DNA of 14,876 nt from Thermogutta sp. (GCA_012798155.1 JAAZNR010000789.1:1-14876), one strand, 5' to 3'. Counted from the first letter of the stretch, positions 1 through 7,790 are shown. The notes: a model not told the origin generated them from the letters alone. Translations and numbers: made by a program.

Positions 1-49
1 TAAAATCAGAGCCTATCCCAAAGTGCCGTCTCCCGGTCGCACAGGGAGC

Positions 50-1840
50 CTATTCTCGCTCCAGGTGCGACAGGCCGGCCCAATCGCCGATGTCACCGAC
101 GGCGTGCAATACCTCTTCCACCGTCGTCAGCCCCTCCTGGACCTTGCGAAAACCGTCCTGCCGCAAGTTGCTCATCCCTTGCGCCTCGGCGGCCTTTCGG
201 ACCTGGTGCGCGCTGGCGCCGGCGACGATCATATCTCGGATTTCGTCGTTGAGGATCAAGAGCTCGTGAATGCCCACGCGGCCGCGGTAGCCCGTATTGC
301 GGCAATTGCGGCAGCCCACGCCCTTGAAGAAGGACTCGGCGGCGTAGCCCATTCGCTCCAAAGCCTTGCGCAAGGGGCGAGGCGGATCGTAGGGATGTTT
401 GCATTTGGAGCAGATGCGCCGCACCAGGCGTTGCGCCAGCACCGCGTTCAATGCGGCCGCGATCAGATAGGTTTCGATCCCCATGTTGGCCAATCGCGTG
501 ACGGCGGAGGCGGCGTCGTTGGTGTGCAACGTGCTGAACACCAGGTGGCCGGTCAAAGCCGCCTGGATGGCCGTCCGCGCCGTCTCCTCGTCGCGAATCT
601 CGCCCACCATGATGACGTCGGGATCTTGCCGCAAGAGGGTCCGCAAGGCCTTGGAAAACGTCAAGCCGATCCGTTCCTGTACCTGGAATTGATTGACCAA
701 CGGCAAGTGATATTCGACCGGGTCCTCGACCGTGCAAATGTTCGCCTCCATGGACGAAATCGCGTTGAGGCAGCCGTACAAGGTCGTGGACTTGCCGCTG
801 CCCGTGGGGCCGGTCGCCAACACAATGCCGTTGGGCGCCCGAATGAGGGCCTTGAGTCGGGCTAAGGTGTCCTCCGCAAATCCCAGATCCTCCAAGTTGA
901 GCGACACCACCCGCGTATCCAGCACGCGAATCACCGTCTTCTCGCCGCGTTGCGAAGGGAAGGTGTTGACGCGCAGGTCGATCTTGCGGCCGTCCAAGAG
1001 GACGTTGACGCGGCCGTCCTGCGGCAGCCTGCGCTCGCTGATGTCCAGCGAGGCCATGATCTTGATGCGACTGGTGACGGCGTTGATGAGATGGGCCGGC
1101 ACTTCGAGCGATTTGTACAATCGCCCATCGACGCGGTAGCGAACGCGCACGCAGCGATCGGCAGGCTCGATGTGAATGTCGCTGGCGCCTTCTTTCACCG
1201 CGTTGTAAATGATGTAGTTCACCAGGCGAATGACCGGCGATTGACCGGCCACGTCCGCCACGTCGCCGATGTCTTCGATCGCCTCCTCGATCAGGGTCAC
1301 ATCGGCGTTTTCCGAGCCTTCAATGATGTCCTCGATCACGAATACGGCGGAGTTGGGAAGCGAACCGATCATCCGCCGGATGTCGCGGGCCGTCGCAACG
1401 ACGGTTTGGACCCGAAGTTTCGTCAGCGACTCGATCTCTTGAATCATGAAGAGATTGGAGGGTTCGGCCACGGCGACGGTCAGCGTCTCGCGGACCTTGA
1501 ACAAGGGCAGAACCAAGTTATTCTCGATGTACTCGCGGGGCAATACCTCGACGATCTTGGCGTCGAAGAGTCGCAACTCGAGCCGGGCGAACGGCAGGCC
1601 GTACTCCTCCGCCAGGCATTCGGCGATCTGTTCTTCCGAACAAAGGCCCAGTTCCACCAGGATTTCGCCGAGCAGCTTGGTGCGTCCCGACTGCCGCTGC
1701 GCATCCAAGGCCGCGCGGAGCTGCTCCTCGCGCAGATAGCCCTTCTCCAGCAACAGGTCGCCCAGCCGGCGACGCGTAGTCGCGGCGACCGGGGCTGCCG
1801 TCGCTGCCGTCAGGGAGAAGGGAACCGTTTCCGGATGCAT
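50..1840 (-). CDS. pilB: PilB/GspE-type assembly ATPase with N-terminal MshEN domain
   Basis: This is the 596-residue cytoplasmic hexameric ATPase that drives pilin polymerisation through the inner-membrane platform. Residues about 24-88 form an MshEN domain: the first 24-residue motif (R25-L26-G27 to Q48) is a near-canonical c-di-GMP-binding motif, while the second (L56 to E79) has Leu for Arg and Glu for the final Gln. Residues about 195-300 match the N2 domain. The ATPase core shows Walker A GPTGSGKS (344-351), an Asp box CTVEDPVEY (369-377), Walker B DPDVIMVGEIRD (406-417) and a His box TGHLVFSTLHTNDA (430-443). A tetracysteine zinc site, C477xxC480 and C510xxC513, is typical of GspE/PilB and argues against PilT. 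The ATG at 1840 has GAGG nine bases upstream. It is separated from the STAS gene by 354 bp holding a MITE-like element, so it may have its own promoter. Length and motifs look intact. Confidence 0.95.
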   Translation of the reverse strand: MHPETVPFSLTAATAAPVAATTRRRLGDLLLEKGYLREEQLRAALDAQRQSGRTKLLGEILVELGLCSEEQIAECLAEEYGLPFARLELRLFDAKIVEVLPREYIENNLVLPLFKVRETLTVAVAEPSNLFMIQEIESLTKLRVQTVVATARDIRRMIGSLPNSAVFVIEDIIEGSENADVTLIEEAIEDIGDVADVAGQSPVIRLVNYIIYNAVKEGASDIHIEPADRCVRVRYRVDGRLYKSLEVPAHLINAVTSRIKIMASLDISERRLPQDGRVNVLLDGRKIDLRVNTFPSQRGEKTVIRVLDTRVVSLNLEDLGFAEDTLARLKALIRAPNGIVLATGPTGSGKSTTLYGCLNAISSMEANICTVEDPVEYHLPLVNQFQVQERIGLTFSKALRTLLRQDPDVIMVGEIRDEETARTAIQAALTGHLVFSTLHTNDAASAVTRLANMGIETYLIAAALNAVLAQRLVRRICSKCKHPYDPPRPLRKALERMGYAAESFFKGVGCRNCRNTGYRGRVGIHELLILNDEIRDMIVAGASAHQVRKAAEAQGMSNLRQDGFRKVQEGLTTVEEVLHAVGDIGDWAGLSHLERE

Positions 1841-1924
1841 CGCTGTACGCCTCGGGGACGCGACGCGGCGTCCGTTGATTGTGGTCTTCGCAGGGAGGAT
1901 TTCCGCTTACAACTACTGCGCCGG

Positions 1925-2104
1925 GTTACTACCGGACTTTTGCAAATTGTGGTGACGAGTTCTCCTCCGCCTTGGAAGAGGGTTATGGTGAAGGGCAATT
2001 AGGCGTGAAAACGGCTTGCCGTGATTGCCTCACTTCACCAATCCCTCACCCACTGCCCCTCTCCCAGAGAGAGAGGGGAGCAATTTGCAAAAGTCCAGTT
2101 ACTA
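1925..2104. mobile_element. MITE-like palindromic element flanked by a 7-bp direct repeat
   Basis: A perfect 16-bp terminal inverted repeat is seen: GGACTTTTGCAAATTG at 1934-1949 and its reverse complement at 2081-2096. Just outside both ends the heptamer GTTACTA occurs in the same orientation (1925-1931 and 2098-2104), as expected for a target-site duplication, although one or two unmatched bases lie between repeat and arm. The interior holds smaller hairpins: CCCCTCTC (2056-2063) pairs with GAGAGGGG (2071-2078), and GGCAAT pairs with ATTGCC around 1995-2030. There is no coding capacity. The layout fits a non-autonomous palindromic element; no transposase is in the window. It sits between the STAS gene and pilB. 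The rest of the 1841-2194 gap shows no gene and no clear promoter. Confidence 0.6.
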
Positions 2105-2176
2105 ATTCGGATTTTCCGGGTTCCCCGGATTCCGCAAGGCGTCTTCCCCGAAATACCCCGACTGAGCATTGCCGGG

Positions 2177-2209
2177 CGAGCCGGCGCTGTAGTATTACAG
2201 GCCGGCTCG
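2177..2209 (-). terminator. Stable hairpin spanning the STAS gene stop codon
   Basis: On the minus strand the arms CGAGCCGGC and GCCGGCTCG pair perfectly. Inside them CTGTA pairs with TACAG around a 4-base loop, with one bulged base: about 14 bp in all. The stem includes the last sense codons and the TAA of the STAS gene (stop at 2197-2195). No U-run follows, so it is not a textbook intrinsic terminator. It could be a Rho-assisted 3' end, a processing site or a 3' stabiliser. Confidence 0.4.
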
Positions 2210-2530
2210 AAAGCTTTTGACGGCCTCCACCAGCCCGGAGAATACCTCCAATTCCCGATCCAGTCGCGTAATTTCCAGAATCTTGCGATTGACGGTATTG
2301 GCGGTGGCGAGCTTGAGGTCGCCGCCGCGAGTCCGTAAAAGCTCGTGAAGATTGAGCAGCATCGTCAGACCTTCGCTGTCGATGCTCTCGGTGCCGTCCA
2401 GGTCGGCCACGACTCGGCAAAAGCCCATCCCTTCGATGCATTGTCGCACCGAGTCGGCGGTCTCTTCGCTGAATTCCTCGGGCGTGTGTACCACCAGGAC
2501 ATCGCCGAAGACCTCGGTTTGGATGTTCAT
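2195..2530 (-). CDS. STAS-domain protein, anti-sigma factor antagonist-like
   Basis: This 111-residue protein is a single STAS domain of the SpoIIAA/RsbV type. It shows the beta-alpha start (NIQTEVFGDVLVVHTPEEF) and the signature DLDGTESIDSEGLTML at 43-58. Ser52 stands in the DS-x-G position that partner kinases phosphorylate in characterised family members. The ATG at 2530 is preceded by GAGG at a spacing of 8. The gene lies 81 bp downstream of the response regulator, in the same direction, and no anti-sigma kinase or sigma factor is adjacent. Known relatives control partner-switching sigma systems; others act on non-sigma targets. Its position between a kinase/receiver pair and pilB suggests a role in controlling the pilus or secretion machine, but that is inference. 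A very stable hairpin overlaps its stop codon. Confidence 0.85.
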   Translation of the reverse strand: MNIQTEVFGDVLVVHTPEEFSEETADSVRQCIEGMGFCRVVADLDGTESIDSEGLTMLLNLHELLRTRGGDLKLATANTVNRKILEITRLDRELEVFSGLVEAVKSFRAGL

Positions 2531-2611
2531 GGGTGCTGCCTCGTGCGGGGGCTTTTTTCGCCGCTTCGGCGCCGCTTGCGAGAACCCGGGGCGGCGAAAC
2601 GACGGGAACTG

Positions 2612-3001
2612 TTACGCGGGGATTTCGACCTCGAGCAGGGCTTTGGCGCGGGCCAGGATTTCGCGCGGGCTGAAGGGTTTGGCCATGACGTGCATGACCC
2701 CCAAGTCTTCTCGCAGCCTCTGTCCGTCCAGTTCGAATCCCTTCGCTGTAAGCATGATGACGGGCAAACCCGCGAATCGGGCATCCGCCCGCAGTTTCCG
2801 CAGCAGGCCGATCCCGTCCAGCCGCGGCATCTGGCAGTCGCTGATGATAAGGTCGGGGGATTCGCGGCATGCGGCTTCCCAGGCAGCCTCGCCGTCGCCC
2901 GCCGTAATGACGCGAAACCCGGCCCCGCGCAATTTGAATTCCGCCGCCTTCAGGATGGCCGGTTCGTCGTCGCACAGCAAAATCGTCTTTTCCGCCGGCA
3001 T
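2612..3001 (-). CDS. Single-domain response regulator (CheY-like receiver)
   Basis: This 129-residue protein is a receiver domain only, with no DNA-binding or enzymatic output domain. The acidic pair is D11-D12, the phosphoacceptor is D55 (in LIISDCQMP), the switch Thr is T85 (in VIMLTAK) and the conserved Lys is K108 (in MAKPF), so all catalytic residues are present. I chose the ATG at 3001 because AAGGA lies 7 bases upstream. A GTG at 3031 would overlap the kinase stop (GTGA) and add 10 residues, and cannot be excluded. It directly follows the histidine kinase gene, so the kinase is the likely phosphodonor. Without an output domain it should act by protein-protein contact, for example with the STAS protein or the PilB motor; neither is shown by sequence. 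Confidence 0.92.
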   Translation of the reverse strand: MPAEKTILLCDDEPAILKAAEFKLRGAGFRVITAGDGEAAWEAACRESPDLIISDCQMPRLDGIGLLRKLRADARFAGLPVIMLTAKGFELDGQRLREDLGVMHVMAKPFSPREILARAKALLEVEIPA

Positions 3002-3008
3002 GGTCGTT

Positions 3009-3013
3009 TCCTT
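3009..3013 (-). promoter_or_regulatory. Ribosome binding site of the response regulator gene
   Basis: AAGGA on the minus strand, 7 bases before the ATG at 3001. It favours this start over the in-frame GTG at 3031, and it lies inside the extra residues that the longer form would encode. Confidence 0.6.
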
Positions 3014-3027
3014 GCGTTGATTCGAAG

Positions 3028-4506
3028 TCACCCCGCGGCCGACACGGTCTGGTGCGAGGCCCGCGGCAGCAGGACGCTGAACGTGCTGCCTTCGCCCAAG
3101 CGACTGGCGACCGACATCTTGCCGCGATGGACGTCTTCCACGATGTGTTTGGCCAAGGGAAGCCCCAGGCCGGTCCCGGAGGCCATGTCTTTATTGCGAT
3201 CGACGCGATAGAAGCGTTCGAAGATTCGTTGGCAGTCCTCCGGAGCGAGGCCCACCCCCGTATCGGCGACTTCGAAGAGCACGCCGTCATCGGCGAGCCG
3301 GCTGCGGAGAGTCACCGTGCCCCCGTTGGGCGTGTACTTCACGGCGTTGGAGAGCAAGTTGATCGCCGCCTGGAGGAGCAGGTCTTTATCCGCCAGCACG
3401 GGTAAGTACAGCGGACTGAGTTCGCGGCGAAGCGTGATTTGTTTGAGACCGGCTTGCGGCTCCACCACCGTGGCCGCCTCTTCCAGCAGATCGTTCAGCG
3501 ACCGCGGCTCTTTGTTCACTTTGATGATGCCGGCCTCGATCCGGGCGAGGTTCAGGAGGTTTTCGATCAGCCGCTGGAGCCGCGTGGTCTGGGCATCGAT
3601 GATCGCGAGGAACTCGTCTCGCGTGCCTTCATCGGCCGCGTCGCCGTCCGCCAGAAGTTCCACATAGGCGCGGATGGCCGAGAGCGGCGTCTTCATTTCA
3701 TGGCTGACCGACGACACGAACTCCGCATGCCGGCGGCGCAGATCGCCCAGGGCGGCCATATCGCGAAAGACGATCACATGGAACGATTTTTCTTCGCCGG
3801 TGCCCGTCGGATCGCCCTGAAGCGACGAACGGTACAGATGAATCTGAAAGCTCCGCCTGGTCCCGTCGGGAGTCTCGCACTCCCAAGACGCCCCTTGTTC
3901 GGGAGCATTCTTGCGGCGCAACATGGCCGAGAGCAGTTCCCACAACGACTCGGCCCGCAGGATCGTGCCCAAGGCTCGCCCCTCGGCCGAATCGGAATCC
4001 ATCGCGAATAGCCGCCTCGCCGGCTGGTTGGCGAAGCTGAGGTTCTGCGCGGCGTCGCAAATCAAGATCGGATCGGGCACCACATCGAGCACGCTTTTCA
4101 AACCGGCCAATTCCGCGGTCAATCGCCCGTACTTGATTTCCAGAGCGGTATGAAGCTGCTCGCGTTCGGCGGTTCCGGCGACGGCATCCGACAGCCGCCG
4201 GGCGAGCGAGGTCAATATCGAATCGAAAGGTTCTCCAACGCTCGCACGTACGGCAAGATCCCGGTCTTCGTTGCCGTGCTCCGCGGCGGCAGCCAAGTCC
4301 GCCAGGCAGTCGGCCAGGCGTCTCTCGCGTCGGCGCATGACGGCGTAAACCACCCCTGCCGCCGCCGCCGAGAGAATCGCCGCCGTCAAAACCCACAGCC
4401 ACAACGCCCCGCCGCCCGGAATCGACGGCGAAGGCGTACTGCTCGACATTCCCCAGACGGCCTCAACCGCCGATATCAATTGCGGGCCTTGCTCGATCAA
4501 CCTCAT
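3028..4506 (-). CDS. PAS-containing sensor histidine kinase (PhoR/WalK-like)
   Basis: This 492-residue membrane histidine kinase has one N-terminal membrane segment (about 34-57) and no obvious extracytoplasmic sensor domain. A linker helix (about 60-130) follows, then a PAS domain (about 135-250). The HisKA helix carries the H-box SVSHEMKTPL with phosphoacceptor H269. The HATPase part shows an N-box (N383-N387), G1 DTGVGL (415-420), an F-box FERFYR (429-434) and G2 GTGLGLPLAK (444-453), so the kinase should be active. The signal is probably cytoplasmic or membrane-derived, given the topology. The ATG at 4506 is adopted; its Shine-Dalgarno (AGGG, spacing 10) is modest, and ATG 4449 would still keep the membrane segment. 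It lies 207 bp after the lipoprotein gene and runs directly into the receiver gene, its likely partner. Confidence 0.93.
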   Translation of the reverse strand: MRLIEQGPQLISAVEAVWGMSSSTPSPSIPGGGALWLWVLTAAILSAAAAGVVYAVMRRRERRLADCLADLAAAAEHGNEDRDLAVRASVGEPFDSILTSLARRLSDAVAGTAEREQLHTALEIKYGRLTAELAGLKSVLDVVPDPILICDAAQNLSFANQPARRLFAMDSDSAEGRALGTILRAESLWELLSAMLRRKNAPEQGASWECETPDGTRRSFQIHLYRSSLQGDPTGTGEEKSFHVIVFRDMAALGDLRRRHAEFVSSVSHEMKTPLSAIRAYVELLADGDAADEGTRDEFLAIIDAQTTRLQRLIENLLNLARIEAGIIKVNKEPRSLNDLLEEAATVVEPQAGLKQITLRRELSPLYLPVLADKDLLLQAAINLLSNAVKYTPNGGTVTLRSRLADDGVLFEVADTGVGLAPEDCQRIFERFYRVDRNKDMASGTGLGLPLAKHIVEDVHRGKMSVASRLGEGSTFSVLLPRASHQTVSAAG

Positions 4507-4713
4507 GGACCAGAATCCCTTCCATTCCTCTTCGTTCCACGGTTTGCGCCGGATTTGTTCTCCGCGCGGGATGGAGCCGTTGCGACTCCCCTGCTACGGG
4601 TCGCACGAGAGACGACCTCGAAAGGGCCATTCGCTCGGGGGCGGTTCCGCGCAAGGGCCGCGCGATGCCTGGGCGAGGCGACGGCGGTGATCCGCCATCG
4701 CCGCGCAGTCTCG
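4507..4713 (-). other. Intergenic gap before the histidine kinase gene
   Basis: These 207 bases separate the secretin/lipoprotein genes from the kinase gene. I see no convincing open frame, no strong hairpin with a U-run and no clear -35/-10 or sigma-54 type motif. Its length makes it the likeliest place for a separate promoter for the kinase-receiver-STAS module, but none can be pointed to. Confidence 0.35.
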
Positions 4714-5481
4714 TCAAAGGCCCAGTTGCGAGGCCCTCTCGAAATAGCGTCTCGCCTGTTGCGGCTGATGCAGCTTTTCCGCCGTACACCCCAAGAAAAG
4801 GTAGGTCAGAGGGAGGGTCTTGTCCAATTCCAAGGATCGCAGCAGTACCGTTTCCGCGTCGGAGAATCGGCCCAAACGGTACAAAGCTAAACCCAGGACC
4901 TGATCCAGTCGGGCATCCGGAGGTAATTCCCTTATGACGGGAGCGATCTTGTCCGCCACCACGTCCGGGCGGTTCACGCGCAACAATTGAACGGCCGCCG
5001 CGTGCACCATGACGGGATCGCGTCCATGCCGTGCCAATAGATCCTCGAGCCGTACCAAGGCGGCAGGCTCGTCTCCCGCGGCGAGGTCGGCGATCACCTC
5101 CCGGAGTCGCGCTTCCCATAACGCCGTGTCGCCGGCAGTTTCGCCTCGGTGACTCTCCGCGGGGGACTCGGCCGTCGCGGGCACGACCGACGATCGGCTG
5201 GAAATCGAGTCGCCGGCTCTGGAAAAGGAAGGGGTTGCTGCTTCGACCGACAAGGCATCCGCATGGCGTTGCCGAATATCACGGCGAACTTGTTCCCGTC
5301 GCTGCAAGCGTTGGGCGGTAACGCCGGCTGCGGAGGCCGCCGCCTGGGAAACGGGACAGGCGTCCGGAGCGGGCGACGTACTTCGACATCCAAGCAAGAC
5401 CCCAAGGCATGACGCGAGCGCAAGCCCGGCAAAGACCGGTATCGAGGTACGGCGATAGGAGGCAAACGACTTGGGCGTCAC
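4714..5481 (-). CDS. TPR lipoprotein, pilotin (PilF/PilW-like) candidate
   Basis: This 255-residue protein starts with a lipoprotein signal peptide: a basic N-terminus, a hydrophobic stretch at 14-31 and the lipobox LLGC with the lipidated Cys at 32. A low-complexity, Ala/Arg/Ser-rich linker (about 35-120) follows. The C-terminal half (about 122-255) is a helical TPR-like array; the clearest repeat starts near 190 (VLGLALYRLGRFSDAETVLLRSLEL) with a second near 224. The GTG start at 5481 overlaps the secretin TGA stop (GTGA), indicating translational coupling. TPR lipoproteins such as PilF/PilW are the pilotins that bring the secretin to the outer membrane; coupling to the secretin gene supports that role here. 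Sequence similarity alone does not prove pilotin function. Confidence 0.82.
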   Translation of the reverse strand: MTPKSFASYRRTSIPVFAGLALASCLGVLLGCRSTSPAPDACPVSQAAASAAGVTAQRLQRREQVRRDIRQRHADALSVEAATPSFSRAGDSISSRSSVVPATAESPAESHRGETAGDTALWEARLREVIADLAAGDEPAALVRLEDLLARHGRDPVMVHAAAVQLLRVNRPDVVADKIAPVIRELPPDARLDQVLGLALYRLGRFSDAETVLLRSLELDKTLPLTYLFLGCTAEKLHQPQQARRYFERASQLGL

Positions 5482-7784
5482 GGCTGTTGGACCTCGCCGG
5501 TGGAGCCGCCGGGCGGCGGGGGCGGTGAAGGCAAGGGCGGCGTCGGCGGCATCGCTTCCAGGGCGTCCAAAATCTCCGGCGGCAATTGATCGCCGTCCAA
5601 AGCGGCGGGAGAAAGCGAGAAGTCGTCGCCGGCGGATTCGGGCGGGCAGACGCCTTGGAGCGAATCGCGCACGGCGATGGCTTCGAGATTAGTGGGGTCG
5701 AATTGCACGGCCAGCCGCGCGAATCGCAGCGCCATGCGGGGACGACCCGCCGCCGAGGCCTCTCGCGCCCGCTGCAAATAGTGGCGGGCCGCCGAGCGCT
5801 TGCCCAGCGGACTCATGCTTTCCGCATAGGTCTGTTGCCGATTCATATTCTCCAGGGCGCTGCGTTTGCCCTCGGCCGCCAATTGATAGTCGCCCATGAT
5901 GTGCGGCGTAATGAGCACGATGATCTCTTGCTTGGTCGTCGTCTCGGTCTTATGGCGAAAGGCCGCGCCCACCAACGGAAGATTGCCCAAGAAGGGGAGT
6001 TGCGAACTGCTCGTTTGCAGGTCTTCTCGCATCAATCCGCCGATGATCACGGTAACGCCGTCGGGGACCATGATGTTGGTCGTGACCTGGGTGGTATCCT
6101 TATTGGGAACCGTGAAGTTGTTGGTGATTTCCACGGACCCGGTGGAAAGTTCCGGATGCACTTCCATGCGGATCAGGCCGTCGTTCGAGATGAACGGCCG
6201 AATGATGAGTTGGGCCCCGACCTTCAAGAAATCCACGGTCTGCGAGGCGCTGGTCTCCGTGATGGTGGTGCTGATGTAACCCAGCTCCTTGCCGATCAGA
6301 ATCTCCGCGCGGTGCTTGTTGAGAACCAGCAGTCGCGGACTGGCGATGACGTTGGTATCCCCGATGGACTCCAGCGCGGTAATGAAGCTGGATACGCTGG
6401 CGTCCAGATAGGCGACCTTCAAACCGCCGTCGAAGCTGATCTTCTCGAGGTCATCGGGCGGAAGGCCCCAACCGAGACGAATATGCCCCTTGTTGCGGAG
6501 CAGTTCGAAGCTGACGCCGAATTGATCCTTGTCGTCGAGATTCACGCTGACGATCATGGCCTCGATGGCGACCTGAGCCGGCCGGACGTCCACGTCCTTC
6601 ACGATACGATCGACCTCCCGCAGGACGGTTTCGTAATCGCGGACAAGGACGATGTCCACGCCGGCGTAAGCGTTTCCGCCGGCCTTGCTGGGATCCGGCG
6701 CGATTCCGACCTCGGCGGCCGTGGATAGCGTGACCTTTCCTATCCCCGGCGTGAGGATCGGCTCGACCAGGGCCTTGATCTCCTCCGCGGCAACGTAATT
6801 CGGGTGGTAGATGCGAGTCGCCGTCACGTCCTTGGTTTGGAGCATGCTTTGAATGTCGGCCGGCGTTCCCACGTAGACGACGTTCTCCTGCCGATGCATT
6901 GCCAAACCGTGGGCGGCGACGATGGCGGAAAAGGCGTCGCCGGGCGACAGACCGTTGAGCGAGGCCGTCAGCGTTCCCTGCACGTTGTTCGACATCAATA
7001 CGTTGAGGTTCATTTGTCGCGCCAGGGCGTGCAAGGCGTCGCGGAGGTCCGTTTCGCGAAATTGCATCACAAGTTGATCGCCTTGACGGGCTTCGGCTCG
7101 TATCGGGTCGCTTGGCGCCGCAAGTATCGGCGCCGGCGGCAAGGGTATCTCCTCTTGCAGCGATACGACTTTCACGCCGCCGTGCCCCGGCGGGTCGCTC
7201 GACGCGGCTGCGTCGCAGGGGACGACCGTTGTCTTCGTAGGCTGCGTATGCCACCATTGCGCAGGGGCGGCGCCCCCGCTTGTGAAACCGTGATCCGCAT
7301 GAGTCGCCGCCGTGGCCGGCTCCGGAAATACTGCATTGCCGTGGGGCGTGCCGGCGGTTACCGAGGCAGCGGATATCGGGGCAATCGCCGGTACGGGAAA
7401 GCGGGCGGTTGGCCCGCTCTTGCAACCCACGTCACAAGAGAGGCGGCCCGGCGGCGAGAAAGGCAAGCCGGCCTGGTGGGCGGAAAGAGCCGCCGCCGCG
7501 GGCAGGGGCGAATCGCGCGGGTCGGTCCCCACCGGCCCGACGGCGACAGGATTCGACTCCCTCGGCTTCGTTTCATGAGACGGGACCGCAACCGCCGAAG
7601 CGGCCGGCGGCCCGGGCTGATCCGAACTGCTCTCCGGTACCGAGGCGGCAGCCCTGGGCAAGGAGCCATAGTCGGCGGAGGGCGAGACCGGCAGGGGAAC
7701 TATCCCTAACGCCAGGAATACCGCCAAGGCGACGCCCGCGGCGCCGAAGACGCTCATCACCAGGATTTGCAGTAGAGCTTTCAT
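5478..7784 (-). CDS. pilQ: Outer-membrane secretin (PilQ/GspD family)
   Basis: This 768-residue protein is the multimeric outer-membrane channel. Residue numbers are from the ATG at 7784. A hydrophobic segment (about 3-31) acts as signal peptide or anchor. A long Pro/Ala/Ser-rich linker (about 34-226) follows, with Cys residues near 117, 121 and 190. An N0/STN-like domain (about 236-306; FRETDLRDALHALARQMNLN) and an N1-like domain (about 320-398) precede the secretin core (about 400-630). The core ends with the family motif around LPFLGNLPLVGAAFRH and EIIVLITPHIM. The C-terminus adds a TPR-like helical segment (about 662-712) and a polyproline tail (about 746-758). I chose ATG 7784 because AAGG lies 6 bases upstream; ATG 7790 would have the same AAGG abutting it. 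It lies after the PilP/GspC-like gene and is coupled to a TPR lipoprotein. Confidence 0.95.
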   Translation of the reverse strand: MKALLQILVMSVFGAAGVALAVFLALGIVPLPVSPSADYGSLPRAAASVPESSSDQPGPPAASAVAVPSHETKPRESNPVAVGPVGTDPRDSPLPAAAALSAHQAGLPFSPPGRLSCDVGCKSGPTARFPVPAIAPISAASVTAGTPHGNAVFPEPATAATHADHGFTSGGAAPAQWWHTQPTKTTVVPCDAAASSDPPGHGGVKVVSLQEEIPLPPAPILAAPSDPIRAEARQGDQLVMQFRETDLRDALHALARQMNLNVLMSNNVQGTLTASLNGLSPGDAFSAIVAAHGLAMHRQENVVYVGTPADIQSMLQTKDVTATRIYHPNYVAAEEIKALVEPILTPGIGKVTLSTAAEVGIAPDPSKAGGNAYAGVDIVLVRDYETVLREVDRIVKDVDVRPAQVAIEAMIVSVNLDDKDQFGVSFELLRNKGHIRLGWGLPPDDLEKISFDGGLKVAYLDASVSSFITALESIGDTNVIASPRLLVLNKHRAEILIGKELGYISTTITETSASQTVDFLKVGAQLIIRPFISNDGLIRMEVHPELSTGSVEITNNFTVPNKDTTQVTTNIMVPDGVTVIIGGLMREDLQTSSSQLPFLGNLPLVGAAFRHKTETTTKQEIIVLITPHIMGDYQLAAEGKRSALENMNRQQTYAESMSPLGKRSAARHYLQRAREASAAGRPRMALRFARLAVQFDPTNLEAIAVRDSLQGVCPPESAGDDFSLSPAALDGDQLPPEILDALEAMPPTPPLPSPPPPPGGSTGEVQQP

Positions 7785-7790
7785 GGTCAT

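Noticed and set aside
23..865. Long plus-strand open frame opposite the pilB 3' half
   Set aside because: It is antisense to a conserved ATPase and has low-complexity, Arg/Gly-rich composition without motifs; a GC-rich shadow frame.
950..2002. Plus-strand frame of 350 codons opposite pilB
   Set aside because: Antisense to the pilB N-terminal half; no recognisable domain and no ribosome binding site.
2115..2129. TCCGGG-TTC-CCCGGA hairpin as an intrinsic terminator
   Set aside because: Only a 6-bp stem with a 3-base loop and no U-run on either strand.
2555..2580. Hairpin CGCCG-CTT-CGGCG next to a T-run as a terminator after the receiver gene
   Set aside because: In the direction of transcription the run reads as A residues after the stem, so it does not fit an intrinsic terminator.
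2345..3211. Plus-strand frame of 288 codons opposite receiver and kinase
   Set aside because: Shadow frame antisense to conserved catalytic regions.
2046..3290. Minus-strand frame of 414 codons spanning STAS, receiver and the kinase 3' end
   Set aside because: It is out of frame with three intact conserved genes, and its sequence is Arg/Pro-rich without motifs.
5586..6728. Plus-strand frame of 380 codons opposite the secretin
   Set aside because: Antisense to the conserved secretin core, without domain features.
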